64,000 nt of DNA. Source: JANQNX01 sp965601665 (lineage in GTDB: Bacteria > Pseudomonadota > Gammaproteobacteria > Eutrophobiales > Eutrophobiaceae). Below, in pieces: positions 1 through 9,836 of the stretch; within the stretch, counting starts at the first letter, position 1; each line of letters opens with the position of its first letter. The notes below the pieces were generated by a model. The model was not told where the DNA came from, made no database searches, and saw only the letters and a program-made list of their open reading frames with translations. The stretch spans positions 248,001-312,000 of the forward strand of contig OZ271833.1 in the NCBI GenBank assembly GCA_965601665.1, given 5' to 3'. The translations under genes were made by a program, and so were the position numbers.

Positions 1-530
1 ACACGCATAGCCTTGAAAATCTGGCTGGTGAACTAGATATCGAATTTGAAGTGCAGGGGGCAGGTAAATTGGTCAAGGTGATCCTGGATGGAGGCGATGC
101 TACGGCCGCGATCCGTACCGAGGACTGCGGACGGGATGCCTCGGTAGTGGCCGCCATACCGGGGGTTCGGCAAGCCTTATTATCCAGGCAGCACGGCTTC
201 CGCCGGGCGCCCGGGCTGGTAGCCGACGGCCGCGATATGGGAACGGTTGTCTTCCCTGATGCCGACCTGAAAATATTTCTCACCGCCAGCGCCGAAGAAA
301 GGGCCAAAAGACGCTATAAACAGTTGAATGGGCAAGGTATTAGTGCTAATCTCCGCCACCTTTCCGCGGATATCAGTGCCCGTGATGAACGAGATAGCCA
401 GCGAGCTATATCGCCACTGAAACCAGCGGAAGATGCCGTGGTGATTGATACCAGCGAAATGGATATCGATACCGTGGTTCGAAGCATACGGGAGCACGTC
501 CTGAAAAACATCCCGGCCGCTTCGAAATAA
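1..530 (+). CDS. cmk: Cytidylate kinase (5' end cut by window edge)
   Basis: This is the C-terminal 175 residues of cytidylate kinase, which phosphorylates CMP and dCMP with ATP in pyrimidine nucleotide recycling in the cytoplasm. The reading frame is open from base 3 back through the left edge, so the true start lies outside the window; family members are about 220-230 residues. Visible features are the GRDMGTVVFPDA segment and the following Arg-rich lid (EERAKRRYKQL), both typical of Cmk. It sits 92 bp upstream of rpsA in the same direction, the conserved cmk-rpsA order of Gammaproteobacteria. The identification is firm; only the truncation limits it. Confidence 0.95.
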   Translation, partial: THSLENLAGELDIEFEVQGAGKLVKVILDGGDATAAIRTEDCGRDASVVAAIPGVRQALLSRQHGFRRAPGLVADGRDMGTVVFPDADLKIFLTASAEERAKRRYKQLNGQGISANLRHLSADISARDERDSQRAISPLKPAEDAVVIDTSEMDIDTVVRSIREHVLKNIPAASK

Positions 531-622
531 CAGGTGGTTGACACTCGCCTTGGGTGCGCAACTTAAGATTAACTTAAACAGAAGATTGTCCGCTGTCCGC
601 AGCCACAATCAGGATTCCTTCC

Positions 623-2293
623 ATGAGTGAAAGTTTTGCCGAATTATTTGAACAAAGCCAGATAGAAACCAAGATGCGCCCAGGCACTATAGTCAGTGCT
701 ACCGTGGTCGACATTAATAATGACAACGTAATCGTTAATGCCGGACTCAAGTCCGAGGGCATTATTCCCATAGACCAGTTTAAAGATGAAAACGGTGACC
801 TTGAGGTCCATACCGGTGATACCGTCGATGTCGCATTGGACTCTATCGAGGATGGTTACGGCGAAACGCGCCTGTCCCGTGAAAAAGCCAAGCGCAAGAT
901 AGCATGGGAAGAACTGGAAAAAGCACACGAGGCCAACGAAACCGTTACCGGTATTATTACCGAACGAGTTAAAGGTGGCTTTACCGTCGACGTTGATAAG
1001 GTCAGGGCCTTTTTACCTGGTTCACTGGTCGATGTCCGTCCGGTGCGCGATACCTCTTACCTGGAAGGCAAACCGCTGGAATTCAAGGTGATTAAAATCG
1101 ATCAGCGTCGCAACAACGTCGTTGTATCACGACGCGCAGTCGTTGAAACCGAAAACACGGTAGAACGCGAAGAATTGCTGGAAAACCTGAAGGAAGGTGC
1201 CATGGTCAAGGGCGTCGTCAAGAACCTGACCGATTACGGTGCATTCCTCGACCTCGGCGGCATAGATGGTCTGCTGCATATTACCGATATGGCCTGGAAG
1301 CGTGTCAAGAACCCGAGTGAAATCGTCAATATCGGCGATGAGATTGAAGTCAAGGTTCTGAAATTTGACCGCGAGAAAAACCGCGTTTCACTTGGCCTGA
1401 AGCAAATGGGTGAAGACCCATGGCTGGATCTGACCCGCCGTTATCCGGAAGGTGCCCGCCTGCGAGGCAAGGTGACCAACCTGGCAGATTACGGCTGTTT
1501 TGTCGAACTGGAAGAAGGCGTAGAAGGCCTTGTTCACGTTTCAGAAATGGACTGGACCAACAAGAATGTGCATCCGTCCAAGCTGGTTCACATCGGTGAC
1601 GAAGTGGATGTCGTTATTCTTGATATCGACCAGGAACGCCGCCGCATCTCTCTGGGCATGAAGCAATGCCAGGCCAATCCATGGGAACAGTTTGCTGCTA
1701 CGCATAACAAGGGTGACCGTGTTGTTGGTCTCATCAAATCGATTACCGATTTCGGTATCTTTATTGGTCTGGACGGCGGTATTGACGGGCTGGTGCATCT
1801 GTCTGATGTTTCATGGTCTGATAACGCCGAAGAATCTATCCGTAATTACACCAAGGGTGAGGAACTCGAAACCGTGGTACTCGCGGTGGATGCTGAACGT
1901 GAGCGAATTTCTCTTGGCATCAAACAGCTTGAAAAGGATCCTTTCTCAAGTTTCGTCGCGGAAAACCCGAAAGGCACTATCGTCAAGGGTACTGCCCAGG
2001 ATGTTGACCAGCGTTTTGTTACCGTGGCACTTGGTGACGGTGTTGAAGGCACATTAAAAGCCAGCGAGATATCATTGGAAAAAGATATCGATGATGCGCG
2101 AACCGTTATCAAGGAAAGCGAGGAGCTTGAAGTCAAGATTACTGCCATTGATAGAAAGAAGCGCACGATTAACCTGTCGATCAAGGCGAAGGAGTCGGAC
2201 GATGAACAGGCGGCGGTTAAAGAATATGCACCGGAGTCAGGCGGCAGTGCCAAGCTGGGCGATCTCCTTAAGGAGCACCTCGATAACGACTAG
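623..2293 (+). CDS. rpsA: 30S ribosomal protein S1
   Basis: Ribosomal protein S1 (556 residues) binds mRNA on the 30S subunit and helps initiate translation of structured or weak-SD messages. The length equals that of Escherichia coli S1 and the protein contains six S1 (OB-fold) repeats, roughly residues 20-86, 104-170, 191-259, 276-346, 363-433 and 450-519, with the internal repeats carrying recognisable DYGAFLDLGGIDGLLH-type signatures. The ATG at 623 follows AGGA at 611-614 with normal spacing. The gene lies between cmk and ihfB, as in enterobacteria, and is followed by a strong intrinsic terminator at 2319-2349, so ihfB probably has its own promoter. Confidence 0.98.
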   Translation: MSESFAELFEQSQIETKMRPGTIVSATVVDINNDNVIVNAGLKSEGIIPIDQFKDENGDLEVHTGDTVDVALDSIEDGYGETRLSREKAKRKIAWEELEKAHEANETVTGIITERVKGGFTVDVDKVRAFLPGSLVDVRPVRDTSYLEGKPLEFKVIKIDQRRNNVVVSRRAVVETENTVEREELLENLKEGAMVKGVVKNLTDYGAFLDLGGIDGLLHITDMAWKRVKNPSEIVNIGDEIEVKVLKFDREKNRVSLGLKQMGEDPWLDLTRRYPEGARLRGKVTNLADYGCFVELEEGVEGLVHVSEMDWTNKNVHPSKLVHIGDEVDVVILDIDQERRRISLGMKQCQANPWEQFAATHNKGDRVVGLIKSITDFGIFIGLDGGIDGLVHLSDVSWSDNAEESIRNYTKGEELETVVLAVDAERERISLGIKQLEKDPFSSFVAENPKGTIVKGTAQDVDQRFVTVALGDGVEGTLKASEISLEKDIDDARTVIKESEELEVKITAIDRKKRTINLSIKAKESDDEQAAVKEYAPESGGSAKLGDLLKEHLDND

Positions 2294-2318
2294 AACCATT
2301 CGTTTTGGTCATATTCCC

Positions 2319-2349
2319 AAAAAAAACGGCATAGATGCCGTTTTTTTTT
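2319..2349 (+). terminator. Intrinsic terminator after rpsA
   Basis: A CGGCA/TGCCG stem with a TAGA loop is flanked by a run of A on the 5' side and nine T on the 3' side, which can extend the stem by A-T pairs. It starts 25 bp after the rpsA stop codon. The A and T flanks would let it work on either strand, but only plus-strand transcription reaches it here. Confidence 0.9.
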
Positions 2350-2467
2350 GCATAATACCCAAAAAGTGCTATTACAAAACACATATCTTCTGATAGGATT
2401 TAGGAATAATAACAATGGTTTGGGCGTGTATGTCGGCTGTAACCGCTAACATACCGAGATAACTAGC

Positions 2468-2767
2468 ATGACAAAATCAGAACTTATCGAAGTACTGGCA
2501 AGGCGCCAATCCCAGCTCGCATATAAAGATGTGGAGTTGGCCGTCAAGACAATCATTGAGCACATGTCCGGTACCTTATCAGGCGGAGAACGAATCGAAA
2601 TTCGCGGTTTTGGCAGTTTTTCATTGCACTATCGGCCACCGCGCGTGGGACGTAATCCAAAGTCCGGTGAACCGGTGTCCCTGCCAGCGAAATATGTTCC
2701 TCACTTTAAACCCGGCAAGCAAATGCGTGAACGGGTTGATAACAGCCGTAGCCCAATCACCGATTAA
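2468..2767 (+). CDS. ihfB: Integration host factor subunit beta
   Basis: IHF-beta (99 residues) pairs with IHF-alpha to form a sequence-specific DNA-bending protein used in transcription, replication and recombination. The sequence matches the HU/IHF family along its length: an N-terminal helical dimerisation region, then the DNA-contacting arm with RGFGSFSLHYRPPRVGRNPKSG, in which the proline at the arm tip intercalates into DNA. The start MTKSELIEVLA is the usual IHF-beta start. It lies downstream of rpsA, its conserved place. IHF-alpha and HU are the alternatives, but the arm sequence and context favour IHF-beta. Confidence 0.95.
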   Translation: MTKSELIEVLARRQSQLAYKDVELAVKTIIEHMSGTLSGGERIEIRGFGSFSLHYRPPRVGRNPKSGEPVSLPAKYVPHFKPGKQMRERVDNSRSPITD

Positions 2768-2870
2768 TCCGGTTTTTCCCGGTTCTCTTCCTTAATATCC
2801 CGGCTATTGTCATGGCCGGCAAGACTGACTATCGTAGTTATATCGCTACCGAATGAATCATGGAGTAGAC

Positions 2871-3158
2871 ATGTCCAGAATTGCCAAGATCATACTGGTG
2901 TTCGTCGTTTTATTGCTGGGACTGGTGTTTCACCTCAAGAATAACCAACTTATCGAGCTGAATTATTATCTTGGCTCCGTAGAACTCTCATTGTCACTAC
3001 TGGTGGTACTTGTACTTTGCACAGGCGCCTTTCTTGGTGTGCTGGCCAGTTTGCCCGTTATTGTCAGTCTGAAACGAAAGCAAATGAAGTTGCAAAAGCA
3101 AATTGATAATAGCGAGAAAGAGATCAACAACCTGCGTGTCCTGCCAGTAAAAGACTAG
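2871..3158 (+). CDS. lapA: LapA family inner-membrane protein (DUF1049)
   Basis: A 95-residue membrane protein of the LapA (YciS) family, which partners LapB in controlling lipopolysaccharide assembly. Two hydrophobic helices (about residues 4-21 and 41-65) are followed by a charged, coiled-coil-like tail (KRKQMKLQKQIDNSEKEINN). I chose the ATG at 2871 because GGAG at 2862-2865 lies 5 bp upstream; an in-frame ATG 18 bp earlier lacks such a site. It is 4 bp upstream of lapB and followed by pyrF, the same order as in E. coli (yciS-yciM-pyrF). Confidence 0.9.
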   Translation: MSRIAKIILVFVVLLLGLVFHLKNNQLIELNYYLGSVELSLSLLVVLVLCTGAFLGVLASLPVIVSLKRKQMKLQKQIDNSEKEINNLRVLPVKD

Positions 3159-3162
3159 GTTT

Positions 3163-4338
3163 ATGGAACTGGAAGTATCATTATTCTGGTTATTGTTACC
3201 TGTGGCTGCAGTAAGTGGCTGGTGGTTTGGCAGGCGTTCGCCGTCTGCTGGCAACTCTGCCCGCATCGGTAATATCCATCCGGAATACTTCAAGGGTCTT
3301 AACTTTGTTTTGAATGAACAACCTGACAAGGCTATCGAGGTATTCATTCGTATGCTGGAAGTTGACAGCGAAACTGTCGAGACCCACCTCGCACTGGGAA
3401 ACCTGTTTCGCCGTCGTGGCGAGGTTGATCGAGCCATTCGTATACATCAGAACCTCATTGCACGGCCAACGTTAAACAAGGAACAACGTGCACAGGCCTT
3501 ACTGGAACTGGGGCTGGATTACATGCGACTTGGTTTACTGGATCGTGCCGAAGGCCTGTTTCTGGAACTGGTTGAATCTGAGCTCTATCTTGGCCAGGCC
3601 TATAAACAGTTACTCGATATCTATCAGCAGGAAAAGGACTGGGAAAATGCCATAAACATGGCACGCAAACTCGAACTGGTATCAGGTAAACCGCTCGATT
3701 CAATTATTGCCCAGTTTTACTGTGAGCGTGCGGAGCAATGTTTGAATGAGGGTAATGCTCGTGGCGTTAAGGACCATATCCGACGCGCCTTCAGCTTTGA
3801 TAATAATTGTGTCCGCGCCAGCTTGATCGAGGCACGCATGTATCAGGAACAAGGCAAGGAAAAACTTGCTATACGTTCGTACAAAAAAATTGAGTCACAG
3901 GACAGTGATTACCTGACTGAAATTCTAACGCCGTTATTCGATTGCTACCGCAAACTGGACAGGGTGGATGAGTTTATTGAATACCTGCGCATGCTGGTCA
4001 ATCTTTACGGCGGCATCAGTATCCTGCTGATGTTGACTGAACTGATTGCCGAGCGCGAGGGTGAGAACGCTGCGATTCGCTATATTTCAGAAGAATTAAA
4101 AAGCAGGCCAACGGTAAAAGGCGTTGATCGCCTGATCGAGTATACTCTCTCCAAATCAGTCGGTGAGACCCATGAGCACCTCAGTACCATCAAGGATCTG
4201 ACCGCGCAGTTAATCGAGGATCGTGCAAAATATAAGTGCAATAACTGCGGATTCGATGCCAAGTTATTGCATTGGCAATGCCCTGGCTGTAAACACTGGG
4301 CCACGGTGAAACCGGTATTTGGTGTCGTCGGTGAGTAA
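3163..4338 (+). CDS. lapB: Lipopolysaccharide assembly protein LapB
   Basis: LapB (YciM), 391 residues, is an inner-membrane-anchored TPR protein that in E. coli regulates LpxC turnover and hence lipid A synthesis. Seen here: an N-terminal hydrophobic anchor (about residues 4-22), a long array of TPR-like helical repeats (about 45-330), and a C-terminal rubredoxin-like metal knuckle with CNNCG and CPGCKHW, which supplies four cysteines. The length matches the E. coli protein (389). It is translationally close to lapA (4 bp gap), and its stop codon overlaps the likely pyrF start, so the three genes form one operon. Confidence 0.95.
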   Translation: MELEVSLFWLLLPVAAVSGWWFGRRSPSAGNSARIGNIHPEYFKGLNFVLNEQPDKAIEVFIRMLEVDSETVETHLALGNLFRRRGEVDRAIRIHQNLIARPTLNKEQRAQALLELGLDYMRLGLLDRAEGLFLELVESELYLGQAYKQLLDIYQQEKDWENAINMARKLELVSGKPLDSIIAQFYCERAEQCLNEGNARGVKDHIRRAFSFDNNCVRASLIEARMYQEQGKEKLAIRSYKKIESQDSDYLTEILTPLFDCYRKLDRVDEFIEYLRMLVNLYGGISILLMLTELIAEREGENAAIRYISEELKSRPTVKGVDRLIEYTLSKSVGETHEHLSTIKDLTAQLIEDRAKYKCNNCGFDAKLLHWQCPGCKHWATVKPVFGVVGE

Positions 4339-5032
4339 CTGTCGCGTTATTGTACCGCTTGATTTTCCTGACCAGCAGCAGGCACTGGATCTTTGTCAGC
4401 AGCTATCGCCGGATGAATGTAAATTGAAAATTGGCAAAGAACTGTTTACCCGTACCGGGCCTGCCCTGGTAGTAAGGCTGATCGAAGCTGGTTACGATGT
4501 TTTTCTTGATCTCAAGTATCATGATATACCAAATACCGTTGCCCAGGCCTGCAAGGCTGCTGCCGACTTGGGTGTATGGATGCTGAATGTGCATGCGTCC
4601 GGTGGCAGGCAGATGCTGGAAGCTGCCCGCGAAGCGGTGGCGGGTTGCAACAATAAACCGATTTTAATTGCCGTTACCGTGTTAACCAGCATGAATGAAA
4701 CAGAGTTATCTGCGCTGGGGGTTGAGCGCTCGTTGCCAGATCAGGTAATGCACCTGGCTGGCATGACCAAACAGGCCGGACTCGACGGTGTGGTTTGTTC
4801 AGCACAGGAAGCGAGTCAGCTGAAACAAACCCTTGGTTCCGAATTTTGTCTTGTCACACCGGGTATACGTCCTGCCAGTGCCGAGCAAGATGATCAGAAA
4901 CGGATCATGACACCGGCACAGGCAATCAAGGCAGGTAGCCACTACCTGGTCATAGGCAGGCCCATTACACGCGCAGAAGATCCTGGCGCCGCGCTTGCGG
5001 CAATTAATGCCGAGATTTCAGCAAACCTTTAA
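4331..5032 (+). CDS. pyrF: Orotidine-5'-phosphate decarboxylase
   Basis: PyrF decarboxylates OMP to UMP, the last step of de novo UMP synthesis. The catalytic DxKxxD motif appears as DLKYHD near residue 57, followed by DIPNT, and the phosphate-binding end is TPGIRPA...VIGRPIT. Length is about 233 residues, normal for the family. The start is uncertain: GTG at 4331 (overlapping the lapB stop), GTG at 4322 and TTG at 4319 are all in frame and none has a clear Shine-Dalgarno site. Overlap with lapB suggests translational coupling, as in the lapAB-pyrF operon of other Gammaproteobacteria. Confidence 0.95.
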   Translation: MSNCRVIVPLDFPDQQQALDLCQQLSPDECKLKIGKELFTRTGPALVVRLIEAGYDVFLDLKYHDIPNTVAQACKAAADLGVWMLNVHASGGRQMLEAAREAVAGCNNKPILIAVTVLTSMNETELSALGVERSLPDQVMHLAGMTKQAGLDGVVCSAQEASQLKQTLGSEFCLVTPGIRPASAEQDDQKRIMTPAQAIKAGSHYLVIGRPITRAEDPGAALAAINAEISANL

Positions 5033-5046
5033 TTCCAGTCGCTGTG

Positions 5047-8000
5047 ATGATCGCGAGCTCGAAACAGAGCGTCCTTAATCCGCCGCTTGCGTCAGCACAC
5101 CAGCAACGTATGTACTGGTCTCGATTGTATGGCAGTGCACGTGCGCTTGCTCTGGCCAACCTTGCCGCGAACAGTGAACAACTCGTCGTCGTGATTACTG
5201 CAGATACGCTCGGTGCAGTCAACCTGCACCGGGAACTACGTGTATTTAATGACGCAAACGCGGACACCCCATTATTGACGTTACCGGATTGGGAAACACT
5301 GCCTTACGATCTTTTTTCGCCCTACCAGGACATCATATCCGAACGCCTGGAAACGTTGTTTCGCCTGCCACGTACAAACAAGGGAATACTGGTTGCCCCG
5401 GTGACCACGCTTATGCATCGGCTGATGCCCTATGATTACCTGCAAACAAACAGCCTTGTGCTCGATGTCGGGCAGGCATTACCGATAGATATATTCAGAA
5501 AGAAACTCAACGATCAGGGCTATCGTTTCGTCGACCAGGTAACCGAACACGGTGAGGTTTCTGTCAGGGGTTCGCTACTCGATCTATTTCCAATGGGTGC
5601 TGTGCGTCCCTTCCGAATCGATTTATTTGACGAGGAAATCGACAGTATCCGCACCTTTGATATCGAATCACAGCGTTCCATTGATAAAGTGGAATCGATT
5701 CGTGTATTACCTGCGCGTGAAGTGCCGCTGGTTGACGAGGGCATTGCCCGTTTTCGTGCTAACTGGCGTGCTCGCTTTGAAGGCAATCCCAACGAGTGTC
5801 CTGTATACCGTGATGTGAGCCAGGGGCTTGCTCCCGCTGGTATCGAATATTATTTACCACTGTTTTACCAGGAGACAAGCACGCTGTTTGATTACCTGGG
5901 TGGCGATGCCATTGTCGTGCTGGATGATGGGGTTTGTGAGGCAGCGGCATCATTCATTGAAGATGTCGCATCACGTTACGAACAGGAACGTTACGATATT
6001 CAGCGACCTATCTTGCCACCACAGGATGTATTCCTGAACGATAACGATCTGTTTACCGCGATCAAGCCTTACAAGCAGGTGCACATCGCCAGACTGTCTG
6101 CCGATGATAAACAACAACCGCTTGAGTTTAACAGTGATATGCCGCCGTCGCTGACGATCGATGCACGAAGTAAGAAGCCGCTGGCCTTGATTGAACACTT
6201 TCTTGAAACATTTAGCGGCAGGGTGTTGATTGCTGCTGAAAGCCTTGGTCGCCGGGAAACCATTATGGAACTCCTGAAGCCGCTGGGACTGCCCACCCAT
6301 GTTGAAAACTGGCAGGCTTTTCTCTCCAGCGAAGAAGACTTTGCCATTGCAGTACTGCCTATCGATGCGGGCATGATTTTGCACGATCCCGATATTGCTG
6401 TGATTACCGAGTCGCAATTATTTGGAGAACGTGTCTCGCAACGCCGTTTGCGAAAACGCCGGCAACAGGATGCCGATGCGGTGGTGCGTAACCTGACGGA
6501 ACTTCGTATAGGTGCGCCCGTGGTGCATGAAGATCATGGTGTCGGTCGATATCTGGGGCTAATGACGCTGGAAACAGGCGGTATTCCCGGCGAGTTTATC
6601 CAGCTTGAATATGCCGATGGCGATAAATTGTATGTGCCGGTTTCCGCGCTGGATCTTATTTCACGCTATACCGGTGTTGACCCTGAACATGCGCCGTTAC
6701 ATAAACTGGGCAGCGGTCAATGGCAGAAGGCAAGGCGCAAGGCGGCTGAAAAAGTCTATGACGTTGCTGCAGAACTGCTGGAACTGCATGCGCGTCGCGC
6801 TGCGCGCCAGGGTCAGACCTATCGCTTTGAACAGGATGCCTATGCCGCCTTCGTGCAGGACTTCCCGTTCGAGGAAACGCCCGGCCAACAGGAAGCAATC
6901 GCTGACATGATCGAGGATATGAAAACACCACGGCCTATGGACAGGCTGGTTTGTGGCGATGCGGGCTTTGGTAAAACAGAAGTAGCCATGCGAGCAGCAT
7001 TTATCGCCGTCCAGAACAACAAGCAGGTGGCGCTATTGGTGCCAACGACGCTACTGGCGCAACAGCACTACCAGAATTTTATCGACCGGTTTGCTGATTG
7101 GCCAGTGCGTATTGAATTACTGTCACGCTTTAGAACGAAAAAAGATCAGCAAACAGCGTTGTCTGCAATGGCAGATGGTAAGGCCGATATTGTCATTGGC
7201 ACACATAAATTATTACAGGCCGATATCAGTTTCAGTAACCTTGGCTTGTTGATCATCGACGAAGAGCATCGATTCGGAGTCAGGCAGAAAGAGAAGTTCA
7301 AGTCCTTGCGCGCCGAGGTAGACGTATTAACGTTAACGGCAACACCGATACCTCGAACATTAAACATGGCGTTGTCTGATTTAAGAGAACTGTCAATCAT
7401 TGCGACGCCCCCATCGCGTCGTCTTGCTGTAAAAACGTTTGTGCGAGAGCGGAGTGATAGCTTGCTGAAGGAGGCCATACTGCGAGAGATAAAACGTGGT
7501 GGCCAGGTGTTCTACCTGCATAACGATGTAAAAACCATCGATAAGGCGACAGATGAAATAGCCAAACTGCTACCCGAGGCCAGGGTAGCGTTCGCGCACG
7601 GTCAAATGCCGGAAAAGCAACTCGAATCAATCATGCTCGACTTTTATCATCGTCGTTTTAACGTGCTGGTATGTACCACGATCATTGAAACCGGTATCGA
7701 TGTGCCGTCTGCTAACACCATTATTATAAACCGCGCGGACAAGTTTGGCCTGGCTCAGTTATACCAGTTGCGCGGTCGAGTGGGGCGTTCACACCATCGG
7801 GCATATGCGTATCTCATTGTGCCACCACGCAGGAGCATGACCGCCGATGCGGTAAAGCGGCTTGAAGCGATTGAAGCGTTGGAAGAGCTTGGTATTGGCT
7901 TCACGCTCGCCACGCACGATTTGGAGATTCGCGGTGCAGGGGAAATACTTGGCGAGGGGCAGAGTGGTCACATACAGGAAATCGGTTTTGGACTGTATAT

Positions 8001-8520
8001 GGAACTCCTCGACCGCGCTGTGCATGCCATGAAAGAGGGCAAACAGCCGGAACTCGACAGACCACTGGACCATGGCGCAGAAATTGATCTGCATGTGGCC
8101 TCATTGATTCCCGAAGATTTTCTTCCCGATGTACACTTGCGTCTGATTATGTATAAACGAATCGCCAGCGCAAAAACAAACGAAGACTTGCAGGAATTAC
8201 AGGAAGAGATGATCGATCGTTTTGGTATGTTACCCGAACCAGTTAAAAACCTGTTCGCGATAGGAAGGATCAAACAGATGGCGAGACCGCTTGGTATACG
8301 AAAAATAGATCTTGGTGAGCGTGGGGGACGTGTACTTTTTGAACAGCAGGCAAATATCGATCCGGCTAAAACCATACAGTTGATACAGTCTGATCCCCAT
8401 TGTTATCGCCTTGATGGACAGGATAAGCTACGTATCAACAGGGAGTTGCCTGACATTGATAGTCGTCTAAATATACTTGAGTATCTTTTTCATGAAATTG
8501 CAGTTAGAGATGCGGCATAA
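5047..8520 (+). CDS. mfd: Transcription-repair coupling factor Mfd
   Basis: Mfd (1157 residues) removes RNA polymerase stalled at DNA lesions and recruits UvrA. Domains in order: a UvrB-like N-terminal region (LADWETLPYD-type motif appears as LPDWETLPYD), the RNA-polymerase-interacting domain (around 480-550, VHEDHGVGRY), and a RecG-like helicase with Walker A GDAGFGKTE, DEEH box, TATPIPRTL motif and the QLRGRVGRS helicase motif. The C-terminal TRCF domain closes the protein. Length and sequence follow E. coli Mfd throughout. ATG 5047 was preferred over the adjacent GTG 5044. The neighbour downstream is a CsiV-like gene, as in Pseudomonas. Confidence 0.98.
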   Translation: MIASSKQSVLNPPLASAHQQRMYWSRLYGSARALALANLAANSEQLVVVITADTLGAVNLHRELRVFNDANADTPLLTLPDWETLPYDLFSPYQDIISERLETLFRLPRTNKGILVAPVTTLMHRLMPYDYLQTNSLVLDVGQALPIDIFRKKLNDQGYRFVDQVTEHGEVSVRGSLLDLFPMGAVRPFRIDLFDEEIDSIRTFDIESQRSIDKVESIRVLPAREVPLVDEGIARFRANWRARFEGNPNECPVYRDVSQGLAPAGIEYYLPLFYQETSTLFDYLGGDAIVVLDDGVCEAAASFIEDVASRYEQERYDIQRPILPPQDVFLNDNDLFTAIKPYKQVHIARLSADDKQQPLEFNSDMPPSLTIDARSKKPLALIEHFLETFSGRVLIAAESLGRRETIMELLKPLGLPTHVENWQAFLSSEEDFAIAVLPIDAGMILHDPDIAVITESQLFGERVSQRRLRKRRQQDADAVVRNLTELRIGAPVVHEDHGVGRYLGLMTLETGGIPGEFIQLEYADGDKLYVPVSALDLISRYTGVDPEHAPLHKLGSGQWQKARRKAAEKVYDVAAELLELHARRAARQGQTYRFEQDAYAAFVQDFPFEETPGQQEAIADMIEDMKTPRPMDRLVCGDAGFGKTEVAMRAAFIAVQNNKQVALLVPTTLLAQQHYQNFIDRFADWPVRIELLSRFRTKKDQQTALSAMADGKADIVIGTHKLLQADISFSNLGLLIIDEEHRFGVRQKEKFKSLRAEVDVLTLTATPIPRTLNMALSDLRELSIIATPPSRRLAVKTFVRERSDSLLKEAILREIKRGGQVFYLHNDVKTIDKATDEIAKLLPEARVAFAHGQMPEKQLESIMLDFYHRRFNVLVCTTIIETGIDVPSANTIIINRADKFGLAQLYQLRGRVGRSHHRAYAYLIVPPRRSMTADAVKRLEAIEALEELGIGFTLATHDLEIRGAGEILGEGQSGHIQEIGFGLYMELLDRAVHAMKEGKQPELDRPLDHGAEIDLHVASLIPEDFLPDVHLRLIMYKRIASAKTNEDLQELQEEMIDRFGMLPEPVKNLFAIGRIKQMARPLGIRKIDLGERGGRVLFEQQANIDPAKTIQLIQSDPHCYRLDGQDKLRINRELPDIDSRLNILEYLFHEIAVRDAA

Positions 8521-8527
8521 TATCAAC

Positions 8528-9274
8528 ATGATGTTCAGACTACTTGGTTTAGTGTCGCTACTGGGTCTTTCCACAAGCTTGTTTGCCGAGGAGGAGTCCT
8601 GGTACCAGGTAGAAGTCATTGTTTTCGAGAGGACACTACCTGATTTCGATGGCGAGCAATGGCAGGATAGTGATTATCAGTCTCGTGATTCTCTGGTAGA
8701 GCTGTTACCATCTGAAGAAGCGGTAGTGAATGGAAAACCAACACCTTTTTCGGTTTTGCCAGTCAGCCGTAATCGTCTTGCCGGTAGCGAGCGAGTCTTG
8801 CGACTCTCCAGTAATTATCAACCGTTGTTGCATTATTCATGGCAGCAGCCTGCCTACGAAAGACGCGATGCTCGCTTTGTGCACATTCAAAAGTTGACGC
8901 AGGAAGCAGAAAAAAGCAATGCCAATGAGGAGATTCGTGAGCCAAATACTGATACCAGACCCGTAGCAGTTGCAGGCAGTGTTGATGAGCCCGAGTTTAT
9001 AGAAAACTTCCCTGACCCGGGTTACTTGATCGATGGCGCCGTTCGTGTACGAAGTGGTTTCTACCTGCACGTAGATGTTGACCTGTTTTATTTTACTGCG
9101 ATACCCCTGCAGAATCGTATCATTAAAACAGAACAGGAAATATTGAATTACGATCCGTTTGGCACAATGCCTGTACGACTGCAGGAAACCCGAAGGATAA
9201 AACTAAACGAACTGCATTATTTCGATCATCCGCTATTCGGCCTGATTATACAGGTAAGCCGGCTTGAATCTTGA
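8528..9274 (+). CDS. CsiV-like periplasmic protein
   Basis: A secreted protein of about 248 residues related to CsiV (cell shape integrity, Vibrio), a family linked to peptidoglycan binding. The N-terminus MMFRLLGLVSLLGLSTSLFA is a signal peptide with cleavage probably after FA, followed by EEESWYQVEVIVFERT, the opening typical of this family. The C-terminal half ends in a beta-rich segment (RRIKLNELHYFDHPLFG) that is also characteristic. The start is ambiguous: ATG 8528 gives a clean signal peptide, while ATG 8510 overlaps the mfd stop codon. Location immediately after mfd matches Pseudomonas. Function here is inferred from the family only. Confidence 0.75.
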   Translation: MMFRLLGLVSLLGLSTSLFAEEESWYQVEVIVFERTLPDFDGEQWQDSDYQSRDSLVELLPSEEAVVNGKPTPFSVLPVSRNRLAGSERVLRLSSNYQPLLHYSWQQPAYERRDARFVHIQKLTQEAEKSNANEEIREPNTDTRPVAVAGSVDEPEFIENFPDPGYLIDGAVRVRSGFYLHVDVDLFYFTAIPLQNRIIKTEQEILNYDPFGTMPVRLQETRRIKLNELHYFDHPLFGLIIQVSRLES

Positions 9275-9347
9275 GTATGCGACCATATATAAATTATGAC
9301 GACTTTAATCTGGATTAACATTTATAACTCTTGTTGAGAGGTGCGAA

Positions 9348-9818
9348 ATGACAAAAATAGATATAGGCATAGATGCCAAAGACAGAAAGAAAATCGCTGA
9401 AGGCCTGAAGCGGCTTTTGTCGGATTCGTACACTTTATACTTGCAAACCCATAATTTTCACTGGAATGTCAGCGGCCCCCAGTTTCGTGAATTGCATTTG
9501 ATGTTCGAAGAACACTATACCGAGCTGGCCTTGGCAGTAGATGAAATAGCGGAGCGTATTCGCACACTGGATGTTGCTGCGCCGGGTACTTATAAGGAGT
9601 TTGCGAAGCTGAGCTCTGTTAAAGAAGTTGAAGGTGTGCCAGGCTCTGAAGAAATGGTTGATATTCTGACCAAGGGACATGAGCAGGTTGTGAAAACTGC
9701 CAGGGCTGTATTGAAACTGGCGCAAGATGGAGATGATGAGTCAACTGCGGCGCTGGTTTCCGATCGTATGCGCATACATGAAAAAACATCGTGGATGCTG
9801 AGAGCAACACGAAAATAA
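9348..9818 (+). CDS. dps: Dps/ferritin-like DNA-protection protein
   Basis: A 156-residue Dps-family protein, expected to form a dodecamer that oxidises and stores iron and so limits Fenton damage. The ferroxidase ligands are visible with exact family spacing: His38 in HNFHWNVSG, His50, Asp65 and Glu69 (in DEIAER). The C-terminus HEKTSWMLRA is also typical. The ATG follows GAGAGGTG with good spacing. It stands alone between the CsiV-like gene and a convergent GGDEF gene; the 73-bp upstream gap is AT-rich and could hold its promoter, but no OxyR or Fur site could be called. Confidence 0.92.
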   Translation: MTKIDIGIDAKDRKKIAEGLKRLLSDSYTLYLQTHNFHWNVSGPQFRELHLMFEEHYTELALAVDEIAERIRTLDVAAPGTYKEFAKLSSVKEVEGVPGSEEMVDILTKGHEQVVKTARAVLKLAQDGDDESTAALVSDRMRIHEKTSWMLRATRK

Positions 9819-9836
9819 TCAAGCAACAATCGCTGT